NCBI RefSeq assembly: GCF_029714365.1
Contig: NZ_CP121660.1
Coordinates: forward strand, 1,240,001-1,304,000
Direction of reading: 5' to 3'
DNA length: 64,000 nt
DNA from: Sinorhizobium terangae
GTDB lineage: Bacteria > Pseudomonadota > Alphaproteobacteria > Rhizobiales > Rhizobiaceae
The position numbers and the translations under genes are program-made. This document shows, one piece after another, positions 45,969-54,574 of this stretch. Position 1 is the first letter of the stretch. Every line of letters begins with the position of its first letter. The notes beneath the pieces were generated by a model. It had not been told where the DNA came from. It worked only from the letters and a program-made list of their open reading frames with translations, and did no database searches.

Positions 45969-47341
45969 GCAAGCACTTCGACGCAATCATCATCGGCGCC
46001 GGCCAGGCCGGACCATCGCTTGCCGGGCGGCTGACGGCTGCCGGCAAGACCGTTGCGCTCATCGAGCGCAAGCTTTTCGGCGGCACCTGCGTCAACACCG
46101 GCTGCATGCCGACCAAGGCGATGGTGGCCAGCGCCTATGCGATCCACACCGCGCGTCGCGGCGCCGAATACGGCATGATGACCGGCGCGATCTCCGTCGA
46201 CTTCGCCCGCGTCATGGCACGCAAGGAGAAGGTTCGGCTCGATGCTCGTTCGGGCGTGGAAAGCTGGCTCAAGGGCATGGACAACTGCACAGTCATCGAA
46301 GGCCATGCACGCTTCGAAAGCCCGACCGACATCCGCGTCGGTGATGAGCTGATTTCCGGCGACCAGATTTTTCTCAACACCGGCGGCCGTGCAGCGGTCC
46401 CTGATTTTCCTGGCGTCGACGAGGTTCCCTATCTCACCAACACCTCGATGATGGACCTCAGCGAACTCCCGGAGCACCTCGTCATCATCGGCGGCAGCTA
46501 TATCGGGCTCGAATTTGCTCAGATGTTCCGGCGTTTCGGTTCCGAGGTGACCGTCATCGAGAAAGCGCCGCGCCTGATCGGGCGGGAAGATCCGGACGTC
46601 TCCGATACGATCCGCGACATTCTCGAAAAGGAAGGCATCCATGTCCGCCTCAATGCCGAATGCATCCGCTTCGCCAAGCATAAAGACGGCGTCGCCGCCG
46701 GCGTCGATTGCACGTCAGGAGCGCCGGAAGTCATCGGCTCGCATGTGCTGCTCGCCACCGGCCGCCGGCCGAATACGGACGATCTCGGGCTCGACAAGGC
46801 TGGCGTGAAGACCGACCCGCGGGGCAATATCGAGGTCGACGATTTCCTGCGATCCAGCGTTCCACATATCTTCGCGATGGGCGACTGCAACGGCCGCGGC
46901 GCCTTCACCCACACCGCCTACAACGATTTCGAGATCGTCGCCGCCAATCTCCTCGACAACGATCCGCGCCGGGTGACCGACCGTATCCCGACTTACGCGC
47001 TCTACATCGACCCACCGCTCGGGCGCGCGGGCATGACCGAGAGCGAAGCCCGCAACAGCGGCCGCAAGCTGCTGATCGGCACACGGCCGATGACGAGGGT
47101 GGGGCGTGCCGTCGAGAAGGGCGAGACGCAGGGCTTCATGAAGGTGATCGTCGACGCGGACACGCAGGAAATCCTCGGCGCATCGATCCTCGGCACCGGC
47201 GGAGACGAAGCGATTCAGAGCATCCTCGACGTCATGTATGCGAAGAAGCCCTATACGACGATCACCCGCGCCGTGCACATCCACCCGACCGTGTCGGAAC
47301 TGATCCCGACGGTGTTCGGGGAACTTACTCCTGCGAAGTAA
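45965..47341 (+). CDS. Pyridine nucleotide-disulfide oxidoreductase, mercuric-reductase-like
   Basis: A 458-residue class I flavin disulfide oxidoreductase. It has the N-terminal FAD motif IIIGAGQAGPSLAGRL, the redox pair Cys42 and Cys47 in GGTCVNTGCMPTK, a second nucleotide motif (IIGGSYIGLEFAQMF) and the C-terminal dimer domain with the HIHPTVSELIPTV active-site His. It lacks the N-terminal HMA domain and the C-terminal Cys pair of MerA, so mercury reduction is unlikely. Its start overlaps the DUF4126 remnant by 4 bases. Codon use resembles neighbours. Confidence 0.87.
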   Translation: MSKHFDAIIIGAGQAGPSLAGRLTAAGKTVALIERKLFGGTCVNTGCMPTKAMVASAYAIHTARRGAEYGMMTGAISVDFARVMARKEKVRLDARSGVESWLKGMDNCTVIEGHARFESPTDIRVGDELISGDQIFLNTGGRAAVPDFPGVDEVPYLTNTSMMDLSELPEHLVIIGGSYIGLEFAQMFRRFGSEVTVIEKAPRLIGREDPDVSDTIRDILEKEGIHVRLNAECIRFAKHKDGVAAGVDCTSGAPEVIGSHVLLATGRRPNTDDLGLDKAGVKTDPRGNIEVDDFLRSSVPHIFAMGDCNGRGAFTHTAYNDFEIVAANLLDNDPRRVTDRIPTYALYIDPPLGRAGMTESEARNSGRKLLIGTRPMTRVGRAVEKGETQGFMKVIVDADTQEILGASILGTGGDEAIQSILDVMYAKKPYTTITRAVHIHPTVSELIPTVFGELTPAK

Positions 47342-47367
47342 TGCCAGGATTGTCCTTACCGAGTCCC

Positions 47368-47700
47368 TCAGAGCACGTCTGTCAGTTCGAGCGTCTGGTA
47401 GCCGGCCAAAAGCGTGATCAGGGATCCGACAAGCCGCAGGAGTGTCTTCTCCTGCAATGTCTTGATCACCCATCCCGCCGGCGGCGCCGCCGGAACACCT
47501 CCGACGATCAGCCCGCCAACAGATGTCAGGTAATCGCCGATTTCGCCGGTTTGCTCCCAGTGGCCGGTTACATGGTGGCGAGGAAGCTCAGCCACACCGA
47601 AGTGCAATCAGGAACTCGGCCGCATTGACCGTGCCAATCACGTATCGCGGCCGACCGCCGCGAACAGTAGGAATTCTTCCATACGTGGCTCTGCGCATGA
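47368..47700 (-). pseudogene. Decayed TauE/SafE (TSUP) permease fragment
   Basis: The C-terminal portion reads SVGGLIVGGVPAAPPAGWV then LLRLVGSLITLLAGYQ, typical of the last helices of TSUP sulfite/sulfonate exporters. Upstream on the minus strand, in a different frame, PRYVIGTVNAAEFLI (around 47600-47650) matches the preceding TSUP block and then runs into a stop, so the gene is frameshifted and lacks its N-terminal half. The next 280 bases (47701-47984) show no gene. Confidence 0.6.
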
Positions 47701-47984
47701 CTGCGTTCATGGTGCCCCTCAAGGTTCGCAATTAAACGGACCACGCATCGGCTTGTCCCGTGATTTCGGCTCGGTCCGGGCGTGCCTAACTACTGTCGAA
47801 ACGTTGCCGCACCCTGATCCAGTCGGTCGTGACCGGCCCCGCGACGATCACGTTCGTACGGATAGAGGCGTGGGGCGCGCGCAGCACAAACCAAAACGAG
47901 TGCCTTCGCGAACAAAAGCATCTCAGCTGTCGTTGCCGCAATTTGCGCGAACAACCGTTCGCGCCCAGAGCTTTTCCACTCTCG

Positions 47985-48539
47985 CTATTTCACCGGTACC
48001 ATAAGGTGGGCGTAAGGAGTGCCTGCCCACATCACATACGGCCGGGAGGTGTCGGGCTTAGGGTCCGTCGGATAGCCCTGCATCATGTCCGTCGCGTTGA
48101 CGATCATGACATGCGGGCCGGTTTCCACCCAGTTGTTACCCTCTTCAGGTTTTGTCGCGTAAGGATCGGTATTGCTTCCGTCGGTGCCGCCGGCCAGCAT
48201 ATACATGAAGCCTACCTTCCCTTTTGGCGGCTCCTTTTTCTGCATCCATGCCGTCGCCCATTCCATGGCATTGGCATCGCCGCACATCGGGTCCGGGCCT
48301 GGCGTGACCGGATTGTCCGGCATGCACCAGAAGCCGTTCGTGCCCTCCCTCAACGTGCGCATACTGCCCTTCTCGTCCATAACGTGGATGGCAGCGCCCC
48401 TTGCTACCGCAGCGGGCGCAGCGGATTCGGCGCTTTTGATCAGCGCAGCGTCGTCGACGGCTGCGTCGGCGGCTACGCCTTGCATTGCAACCAAGCTGCT
48501 TGCTGCCAACAGAGCAGCGGCCGTTAGAAGCCTTTTCAT
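47985..48539 (-). CDS. Exported protein of unknown function
   Basis: A 184-residue protein with a clear Sec signal peptide (MKRLLTAAALLAASSLVAM, cleavage after VAADA near residue 25). The mature part contains FWCMPDNP, a GDANAMEWATAWM segment and a C-terminal PYVMWAGTPYAHLMVP. I recall similar uncharacterised exported proteins in rhizobia but no function. The start at 48539 has GGGAG 8 bases upstream. It stands alone between the TSUP remnant and ddaH. Confidence 0.7.
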   Translation of the reverse strand: MKRLLTAAALLAASSLVAMQGVAADAAVDDAALIKSAESAAPAAVARGAAIHVMDEKGSMRTLREGTNGFWCMPDNPVTPGPDPMCGDANAMEWATAWMQKKEPPKGKVGFMYMLAGGTDGSNTDPYATKPEEGNNWVETGPHVMIVNATDMMQGYPTDPKPDTSRPYVMWAGTPYAHLMVPVK

Positions 48540-48711
48540 GGCCATTCTCCCGGATCGCATTCATCGTTGTCATTGTATCGGCCGGCGGCTGTCCCGAGCC
48601 GCATTAGCCACGCCTAAAATAATAGCAGATTGGCCGCACCCAAACAATTAAGCAGAGCAGGCCAGGGCGCCCGCGACGATCTGGTATCGTCCGTTGCCAT
48701 GCGGCACCTAT

Positions 48712-49521
48712 TCACCCACCTTTTCCGCAGCTGAACCAACGCAGCGACATGCAGGAGAGCCCGGCATCGATCTTGCCGATTTCCGTGGTCTTCAGCGGCA
48801 CGACCTTGAAGCCAGCCCTGTCGAGCATCTCGATCGTGCGCGGGAAGTCGGCGCCGACCATGACGACGTCATTGACCCGGAGCGCATTGGCGGCCGCCTC
48901 CTCGCCCTCCGGAATGATCACCTGCTTGAATTTCCCGAAGACGCCCGACCGCGCCAGGCGGTTGGTGGAAAGCACGGTTTCGTCGTCGAGCAGCGAGCAA
49001 TCCGTCTTGAAGTGGAGAACGCCCTCGGGCGTCGCGACGATCTCACTCTTGCGGCCGAGCCTGTCGAGACAGCTCTGAAGCGCTTCGGCGCCTGCCTTGT
49101 CTGTGCGGGCCGAGAGACCAATCATTACGCTTTCACCTGTCGTCAGCACGTCGCCGCCATCGGCATAGCCCGTGCCCGGTAGTTCAAGAACCGTCTCGAA
49201 CGCATCGCGCAGCGTCGGCGCGATTTCCTCGACTTCCTTCACGCGTGTCGCCGCGCCCGGCCTGAGCAGGATCGCCCCTTCGGTGAAGACGAGTGCCGGG
49301 TCCTCGACGAAGATCGCGTCCGGAAAGGCTTCGAGCGCCGGAAGGACGGCAACCTCAACGCCGGCTTTCTGCATCGCCTGAAGATAGGCGTCATGCTCGG
49401 CCTTGACCCCCTCATAGGTCGGGTTACCGCGATCTTCGGCGCGCAAGCCGTTGACGACCGAGCGCGAAGGAGTACGGGCGATGATCCTGTTGAAATTATA
49501 GACGGAGCGTGGCTGCGGCAT
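48712..49521 (-). CDS. ddaH: Dimethylarginine dimethylaminohydrolase (DDAH)
   Basis: Hydrolyses methylated arginine to citrulline and methylamine or dimethylamine. The 269-residue protein of the guanidino-modifying superfamily has the substrate-binding FVEDPALVF (Glu73, Asp74), the central HFKTDCS with His170, and the catalytic Cys257 in DAGLSCMSLRW. The usual length is slightly under 260-290. It is a single gene with AGGTG upstream of the ATG. Arginine deiminase is an alternative, but the length and C-terminal motif favour DDAH. Confidence 0.87.
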   Translation of the reverse strand: MPQPRSVYNFNRIIARTPSRSVVNGLRAEDRGNPTYEGVKAEHDAYLQAMQKAGVEVAVLPALEAFPDAIFVEDPALVFTEGAILLRPGAATRVKEVEEIAPTLRDAFETVLELPGTGYADGGDVLTTGESVMIGLSARTDKAGAEALQSCLDRLGRKSEIVATPEGVLHFKTDCSLLDDETVLSTNRLARSGVFGKFKQVIIPEGEEAAANALRVNDVVMVGADFPRTIEMLDRAGFKVVPLKTTEIGKIDAGLSCMSLRWFSCGKGG

Positions 49522-49687
49522 TCGTTCGGCACCTGAGCTTCGACGGTTTTCACTGATGACCGCTGCAGTCGATCAGAGAATCGCGCTCGACGCTAGCAAG
49601 TTTGCGTCTAAAGTGTTTTGATGAACAGAATCTCAGCCCGGCCCTGCCGGGGCTCTGCAGCTTCAGATGTGCGTCCCTGCGGCTGAG

Positions 49688-50209
49688 CTAAAGCTCGTCG
49701 GAGACGCCGACTCGGTGGCGATAGACCAGCTCCCAGCCTTTCCAGCCGGTGAACAGGAAAATTCCGACGACGATGAGCGAAAGCAGCAGTCCTTCCGGTA
49801 TCACGGCCTGGTCGCCATTTGAATAGCGCAGATAGAAGTTCACCGCCGTCACGACGATTGCTACCGCGTTGCCGATGAAGTGATACCAGGCATCCGTCAG
49901 TCTCCGGATGAGAGGCTCGCCCAGGAAATCCGTCAGACCGGCGACCGCTGCCAATGCGCCGAAGACCAGCGCGCCGCCGAGGAGCCACAGCGCCGCGGCT
50001 GACCATGATGACGAGCCCGTCTGCCAGAAGGCGAGATCGCAGAACAGCGTCGTCACCACGAAGACGACCGGAAACGGAATGAGCATCGGGTGGATCGGAT
50101 GGCCGGCGATCTGCAGCGTGCTGCGGGGATTGCCAGCAGGACGCGCCAATTCCGGCGTCGATACGGCTCCTTGCGCCGTCGTTGAAGTGTGACTTTCATT
50201 CCAAGTCAT
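49688..50209 (-). CDS. DUF2231 family inner-membrane protein
   Basis: A 173-residue membrane protein with four predicted helices and the family opening IAGHPIHPMLIPFPVVFVV. DUF2231 proteins are widespread with no agreed function; the HPxHP motif suggests a metal or haem site. The start at 50209 has GAGGAGG 7 bases upstream; the longer frame to 50260 has none. Single gene. Confidence 0.82.
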   Translation of the reverse strand: MTWNESHTSTTAQGAVSTPELARPAGNPRSTLQIAGHPIHPMLIPFPVVFVVTTLFCDLAFWQTGSSSWSAAALWLLGGALVFGALAAVAGLTDFLGEPLIRRLTDAWYHFIGNAVAIVVTAVNFYLRYSNGDQAVIPEGLLLSLIVVGIFLFTGWKGWELVYRHRVGVSDEL

Positions 50210-50514
50210 GGACGCTGCCTCCTCAATACGGAAGCGGCGGGCGTCAAAACTTCGCGTCACATCCAGCCGGATGGCGCGGAGCCGGTAGAGGTGTCCGGTG
50301 AAGCGCTCGACAACCTCCGAAGATCACTGCTCGACCTCTTCCGGCGGAGCCGGCGGCCGCCAACCTCAAAACGGCGGAATCGCGAGCGAGCAATTACAAA
50401 CGTCGCTTGATAGTAGAAGGTTCCACGACCGCAGGTACACTCAGCTGCCAGGCGCGGATGCGAGCACAAAGCAGCGGCGGTTGCTATCCCTCTGGAACCC
50501 TTGGGTGACACGCA
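50210..50514. other. Non-coding stretch before repeat copy C
   Basis: About 300 bases with no convincing gene. A plus-strand frame at 50189-50410 (73 codons) lacks a ribosome site and overlaps the DUF2231 start. It leads into the palindromic repeat at 50515. Confidence 0.4.
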
Positions 50515-50608
50515 TTACAGCGCCGTGCGTCCATTAGGACGCACAAACGACGCTGTAACTCTTTGATTCGACGCATCGTGCTTTCCGAAAATCGGGTCCG
50601 ATTTTCGG
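50515..50608. repeat. RIME-like nested palindromic repeat, copy C, with second palindrome
   Basis: Outer arms TTACAGCG (50515-50522) and CGCTGTAA (50551-50558) enclose GTGCGTCC-ATTA-GGACGCAC (50525-50544). A second perfect palindrome follows: CCGAAAATCGG (50585-50595), GT, CCGATTTTCGG (50598-50608). The layout parallels copies A and B with a different companion module. Confidence 0.75.
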
Positions 50609-50617
50609 GCCGATGTG

Positions 50618-51046
50618 CTAGCCATATACCCTGGTTGCGAAATCCGGATTGCCGCGCAAGGTATTGCTGATCGTGCAGATCTCCGCCTCGGCCGCCTCCG
50701 CGATCGCATGGCGAACGGTGTCGTCGAAATCGCCTTTGATGGAGAACTCGATGTCGAAGCGTGCGACACGCGACGGCTCGTCGTAGGCCTTCTCGCCGGT
50801 GACCTTTGCGGAGACCTCCGTCAATCTGTCGAGTACACCGAAGCGGCTCGCGGCAATGCGGGCGCTCAGCACCAGACAGCTCGCAAGCGAAGCATAGAGA
50901 AGATCGAGCGGGCCATAGCCCGGTTGTGACGGGCTGGTGACGATATCGAGTTCGCCGCCGGTGACCGATTTCACGTGCGGGAAGCCCGTGCGCCCGACGA
51001 CGGCGGTCGCGCCCGTCTCCCTCGTCCTTACCTTCAACTCAGCCAT
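50618..51046 (-). CDS. OsmC family peroxiredoxin
   Basis: A 142-residue OsmC/Ohr-superfamily thiol peroxidase. The two catalytic cysteines are Cys57 in SLASCLVLSARI and Cys124 in EAEICTISNTL. The short N-terminal segment lacks the Ohr signature, so the OsmC/YhfA subgroup is more likely. The ATG has GGGAAGGA 9 bases upstream. It reduces organic hydroperoxides in the cytoplasm. Single gene. Confidence 0.88.
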   Translation of the reverse strand: MAELKVRTRETGATAVVGRTGFPHVKSVTGGELDIVTSPSQPGYGPLDLLYASLASCLVLSARIAASRFGVLDRLTEVSAKVTGEKAYDEPSRVARFDIEFSIKGDFDDTVRHAIAEAAEAEICTISNTLRGNPDFATRVYG

Positions 51047-51176
51047 TCATTATTCCTTCCCGCTGCGCACGCGACCGGCGCAATATCGAGGCAACGCTCT
51101 GCTCCTGCAACAACGCCGCGGGGGCTTATCAGGCCCACGGCGCAATTTGCTCCCCGAAGAAATGGACGTGGATCGC

Positions 51177-51308
51177 TCAGTTCTTCTTCACCAAGCGGTA
51201 GGAGACGAAGTCGGATGTGGCGCCGTTGACGTTGCCCGCGACATTATTCTTCATCGCCACCTGGGTCGCCGCCTGGAACATGATCACGATCGGCGACTTC
51301 TCCTGCAC
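51177..51308 (-). pseudogene. C-terminal fragment of a family 5 peptide-binding ABC receptor
   Basis: The last 43 codons before the stop at 51177 read KSPIVIMFQAATQVAMKNNV then NGATSDFVSYRLVKKN, typical of the C-terminus of dipeptide/opine-type solute-binding proteins. The sequence upstream in this frame is not receptor-like, so only the end of the gene remains. No transporter genes remain beside it. The rest of 51047-51490 shows no gene. Confidence 0.6.
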
Positions 51309-51490
51309 TTTGTTCCGGTCGCGCTTTCGAAGCTCATCGCGAGGCCGGCGAAGCTCGCCTTTCTCGCGGCCACGCGAAAGGCTGCGAAGCAAAGAGCGCT
51401 CGGTCGCTCTCCAAACTTGATTGGGTCGCGGCGCGGTTTACGACCGCGATCCCCCGCCTTTGTTGTCCGGTCTAACGTCGCGCCGACGAA

Positions 51491-51946
51491 TCAGGCGGCT
51501 TCCGGCGGAATGACGCCCTTGGTGAAGAGGAAGCAGCCGTAGAAACGCGTCTCGCCCGTGGTGATGACGCAATAGGCCTTCTTCGCCTCTTCGTAGAAGG
51601 CGAAGCGCTCGATGCCGTACATCGGCGCCGGCTTGCCCTCGGCGCGATCGATTTCGGCCTGGACCTCCCGCTGTACCGCCGGAAGCTCGTCCGGTGCGCC
51701 CATGACTTCCATACGACCGGCCGAGGGCTGCAGCGGTGTGTCAAGCGGAAGGACCGAGAGCACCGCCTTTACGGCGCGCGCGGCGGAGACGTTGTCGATG
51801 TGCAGCAGTTTCCCGAGCGTCGTCTGACGCGCGATCGCATCGGATGGGAAATTGGTGTCCGAGATGACCAGCGTGTCACCGTGACCCATCGAGCGCAGCG
51901 CGTGCAGCACGTCGGCATTGAGAGCCGGGTCGATATTCCTGAGCAT
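51491..51946 (-). CDS. RbsD/FucU family sugar mutarotase
   Basis: A 151-residue RbsD/FucU protein that speeds anomer exchange of a sugar such as ribose, deoxyribose or fucose. It has LRSMGHGDTLVISDTNFP with His22 and Asp30, and the C-terminal FYGCFLFTKG. The start at 51946 has GGGGAGG upstream. It lies 238 bases downstream of the ALDH16 gene on the same strand and may be part of the deoxyribose cluster, consistent with a pentose substrate. Confidence 0.85.
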   Translation of the reverse strand: MLRNIDPALNADVLHALRSMGHGDTLVISDTNFPSDAIARQTTLGKLLHIDNVSAARAVKAVLSVLPLDTPLQPSAGRMEVMGAPDELPAVQREVQAEIDRAEGKPAPMYGIERFAFYEEAKKAYCVITTGETRFYGCFLFTKGVIPPEAA

Positions 51947-51960
51947 TCCTGTCCTCCCCT

Positions 51961-52054
51961 GCATGATTCCTTGACCGATCTAACGACAGAACCATGCTGC
52001 AATTCAACGTGCTGCGGCAACCTTGCACGTCCGATCGGACGCGCGGCCCTACAG
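51961..52054. repeat. RIME-like repeat, degenerate copy D
   Basis: Starts GCATGATT as in copy B and ends with the GCACGTCC-GATC-GGACGCGC stem (52025-52044) followed by CTACAG. Arms are less perfect than in the other copies. It separates the ALDH16 gene from rbsD/fucU. The remaining sequence to 52184 shows no gene. Confidence 0.55.
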
Positions 52055-52184
52055 GCACCCATCGCCGGGGCTTCCGGCGGCGTACGGCCGCATCAGGCCC
52101 ATTCCAACGCCGGGCGTCAACAAGGTTGTTCGGATTTCCCCGCTCTTCCGGCCGTGCCCCCGCCCAAAAAGATGCTGGACCCTC

Positions 52185-54569
52185 CTACTCGCCGTAGGGG
52201 ATCCAGATGTTCTTGACGTCGACGGCACGGCGCAGGAAAGCCGGGCCCTCGGCAGCCGTCCGGTCCATCCAGTCGATCGCCTTGCCGTAGTCGACAAACG
52301 TGCGCTTCAGGTTGCCGACGGAGAGCTTCTCGACCAGCGCCGAGAGTTCCGGTGAGCCGAAAGCCCAGAGCGCATCGACGTCGTTGTGGGCGGCAAGCGT
52401 CTTGGCGAGTTCGACCGCCGATCCGGTGACGATATTGATGACGCCAGCCGGCACATCGGAGGTTTCAAGCACGGAATAGAAATCCGTTGCCGCCAGCGGA
52501 TGCTGCTCACTCGGAACGGCGATGACGCGGTTGCCGACGGCGATCAACGGCGCCACGAGGCTGACAAGCCCAAGCAGCGGTGCCTCGGGCGGGCAGATGG
52601 CGCCGACGACGCCCTGCGGCTCCGGCATCGCCAGCGCAACGCCGCGCAGCGGCGGCTGGTGCACGACGCCCTCGTATTTGTCCGCCCAGGCGCCATAGGT
52701 GAAAAGACGCGCGATCGCAGCGTCCACCTCGGCCCTCGCACCGGCTGCCGAGGCGCCGGTCATGGCGGCGATGCGATCGGCAAATTCCGCCGCGCGGCCG
52801 CTTAGGTTTTCGGCGATGTAATAAAGGATCTGCGCACGGTTATGGGTCGTTGCAGAAGACCAGGCCGATGCAGCCTGCGCTGCGACGACGGCGTTGCGGA
52901 TGTCCTTGCGGTTGCCTTCGCCGACCTCGCCGATCACCTTGCCCTTGGAGGAAAGCACCGGCCGCGAATAGTTTCCATCCGGCCGCGCCTGCTTGCCGCC
53001 GATGAAGAGCTTTGCGGTGCGGTCGAGCGCCGGCATGGAGAAGTCGCCCGCGGCCGCTTTCACGATCGGCGCGGCCGGAACGGACCGGAGCTTGCGCCCA
53101 ACCCAGGCCTTCGGCTTCAGATATTCGTAGCAGCCCTCGCGCCCGCCCTCACGACCGAAGCCGGACTCGCGTTTTCCTCCGAAGCCGGCCGCCGCGTCAA
53201 AGAGATTGGTGGCATTGACCCAGACGACGCCGGACGCAAGCTTCGCGGCCACATGCAAAGCGAGCCCGATCGTTTCACTCCAGACGCTGGCGGCAAGGCC
53301 GTAGCGCGTATGATTGGCGAGCTGGATCGCCTCTTCCGGCGTGCGGAAGGTCATGGAAACCGCCACCGGACCGAAGATTTCCTCGGTGGCGACGATCGAG
53401 GTCGGCTGAACGTTCGTGAGCAGCGTCGGCGGATAGAAGCTGCCGCCCTTCGGCAGGTCGATCTTGGGCTGGTGCAGCGACGCGCCCTCGGTCACACCCT
53501 GGGCGACAAGGCTTTCAATCCGCTGCAACTGCACCGGCGCCACGATTGCCGCCATATCGATCGCCTTGTCCAGCGGTTGGCCGACGCGAAGCGTTCCCAT
53601 GCGTCGCGTCAGGCGCTCATAAAAAAGCGGGGCGATGCCCTCCTGGACGAGGAGGCGCGAACCTGCACAGCAGACCTGGCCCTGATTGAACCAGATGGCA
53701 TCGACGACGCCTTCGACCGCCCCGTCGATATCGGCATCATCAAAGATGATGAAGGGTGACTTGCCGCCGAGTTCCAGCGTCAGCGACTTGCCGGTTCCGG
53801 CGGTCTTCTCGCGGATGAGGCGGCCAACCTCGGTCGAACCGGTAAAGGCGATCTTGTCGATATCCTCATGCTCGACGATCAGCGCGCCGGTTTCTCCCTC
53901 GCCCGTCACTACATTCAAGACGCCCGGCGGCAACCCGGCCGCGGCGGCGAGATCGGCGAAGAGAAGCGCCGTCAACGGCGTGAATTCGGCCGGCTTCAGG
54001 ATGACCGTGTTGCCGAGCGCCAGCGCCGGCGCGACCTTCCAGGCCAGCATCAGGAAGGGAAAGTTCCACGGGATGACCTGACCGACGACGCCGACCGGCA
54101 CCTGATCGGCGAACTCGGTCTCCTGGAGCTGCGCCCAGCCGGCATGGTGGTAGAAGTGACGGGCGGCAAGCGGAATGTCGATGTCGCGCGTCTCGCGGAT
54201 CGGCTTGCCGTTGTCGATCGCTTCGACCACTGCGATCAGACGCGCGTGGCGCTGGATCATGCGGGCCAGCGCGTAGAGGTGACGCGCACGCGCATGGCCG
54301 GGCAACTTCGCCCATGCGCCCTGCGCCTTGCGGGCGGCGCCAACCGCGCTGTTGACGTCCTCGCGGCCGCCGAGCGCGATCTTGGCGAGCAAGGCCCCGG
54401 TCGCAGGCTCGTAGGTATCGAACGTCTTTCCAGACGCCGAAGCGACGAAGGCGCCGTTGATGAAGTGGCCGAACACGCCCTTGTGGCGCGCGAGCCATGC
54501 ACGCGCCTCGGTGTCGGCCTCAGGTGCGGGACCATAGGACATTTCGTCAAAATACCTGGCAACCGTCAT
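52185..54569 (-). CDS. Two-domain aldehyde dehydrogenase, ALDH16 type
   Basis: A 794-residue protein with two ALDH units. The first (about 30-500) is complete: Asn169 in VIPWNFP, Glu266 in LELGGK, Cys300 in NQGQVCCAGSR. The second (about 520-790) keeps an ALDH cofactor-like fold (GVVGAICPPEAPLLGLVS, VINIVTGSA) but ends early and has no catalytic Cys. This pattern defines ALDH16. The start at 54569 has AGGATAA upstream and follows the deoC stop by 5 bases; the longer frame overlaps deoC. It likely oxidises acetaldehyde released by DeoC. Confidence 0.88.
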   Translation of the reverse strand: MTVARYFDEMSYGPAPEADTEARAWLARHKGVFGHFINGAFVASASGKTFDTYEPATGALLAKIALGGREDVNSAVGAARKAQGAWAKLPGHARARHLYALARMIQRHARLIAVVEAIDNGKPIRETRDIDIPLAARHFYHHAGWAQLQETEFADQVPVGVVGQVIPWNFPFLMLAWKVAPALALGNTVILKPAEFTPLTALLFADLAAAAGLPPGVLNVVTGEGETGALIVEHEDIDKIAFTGSTEVGRLIREKTAGTGKSLTLELGGKSPFIIFDDADIDGAVEGVVDAIWFNQGQVCCAGSRLLVQEGIAPLFYERLTRRMGTLRVGQPLDKAIDMAAIVAPVQLQRIESLVAQGVTEGASLHQPKIDLPKGGSFYPPTLLTNVQPTSIVATEEIFGPVAVSMTFRTPEEAIQLANHTRYGLAASVWSETIGLALHVAAKLASGVVWVNATNLFDAAAGFGGKRESGFGREGGREGCYEYLKPKAWVGRKLRSVPAAPIVKAAAGDFSMPALDRTAKLFIGGKQARPDGNYSRPVLSSKGKVIGEVGEGNRKDIRNAVVAAQAASAWSSATTHNRAQILYYIAENLSGRAAEFADRIAAMTGASAAGARAEVDAAIARLFTYGAWADKYEGVVHQPPLRGVALAMPEPQGVVGAICPPEAPLLGLVSLVAPLIAVGNRVIAVPSEQHPLAATDFYSVLETSDVPAGVINIVTGSAVELAKTLAAHNDVDALWAFGSPELSALVEKLSVGNLKRTFVDYGKAIDWMDRTAAEGPAFLRRAVDVKNIWIPYGE

Positions 54570-54574
54570 CAGGA

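Noticed and set aside
45965..47341. Mercuric reductase (merA)
   Set aside because: The redox CVNTGC pair is present, but the N-terminal HMA domain and the C-terminal Cys pair of MerA are missing, and no mer genes are nearby.
50189..50410. 73-codon plus-strand frame
   Set aside because: No ribosome site, overlaps the start of the DUF2231 gene on the other strand, and the product resembles no family I know.
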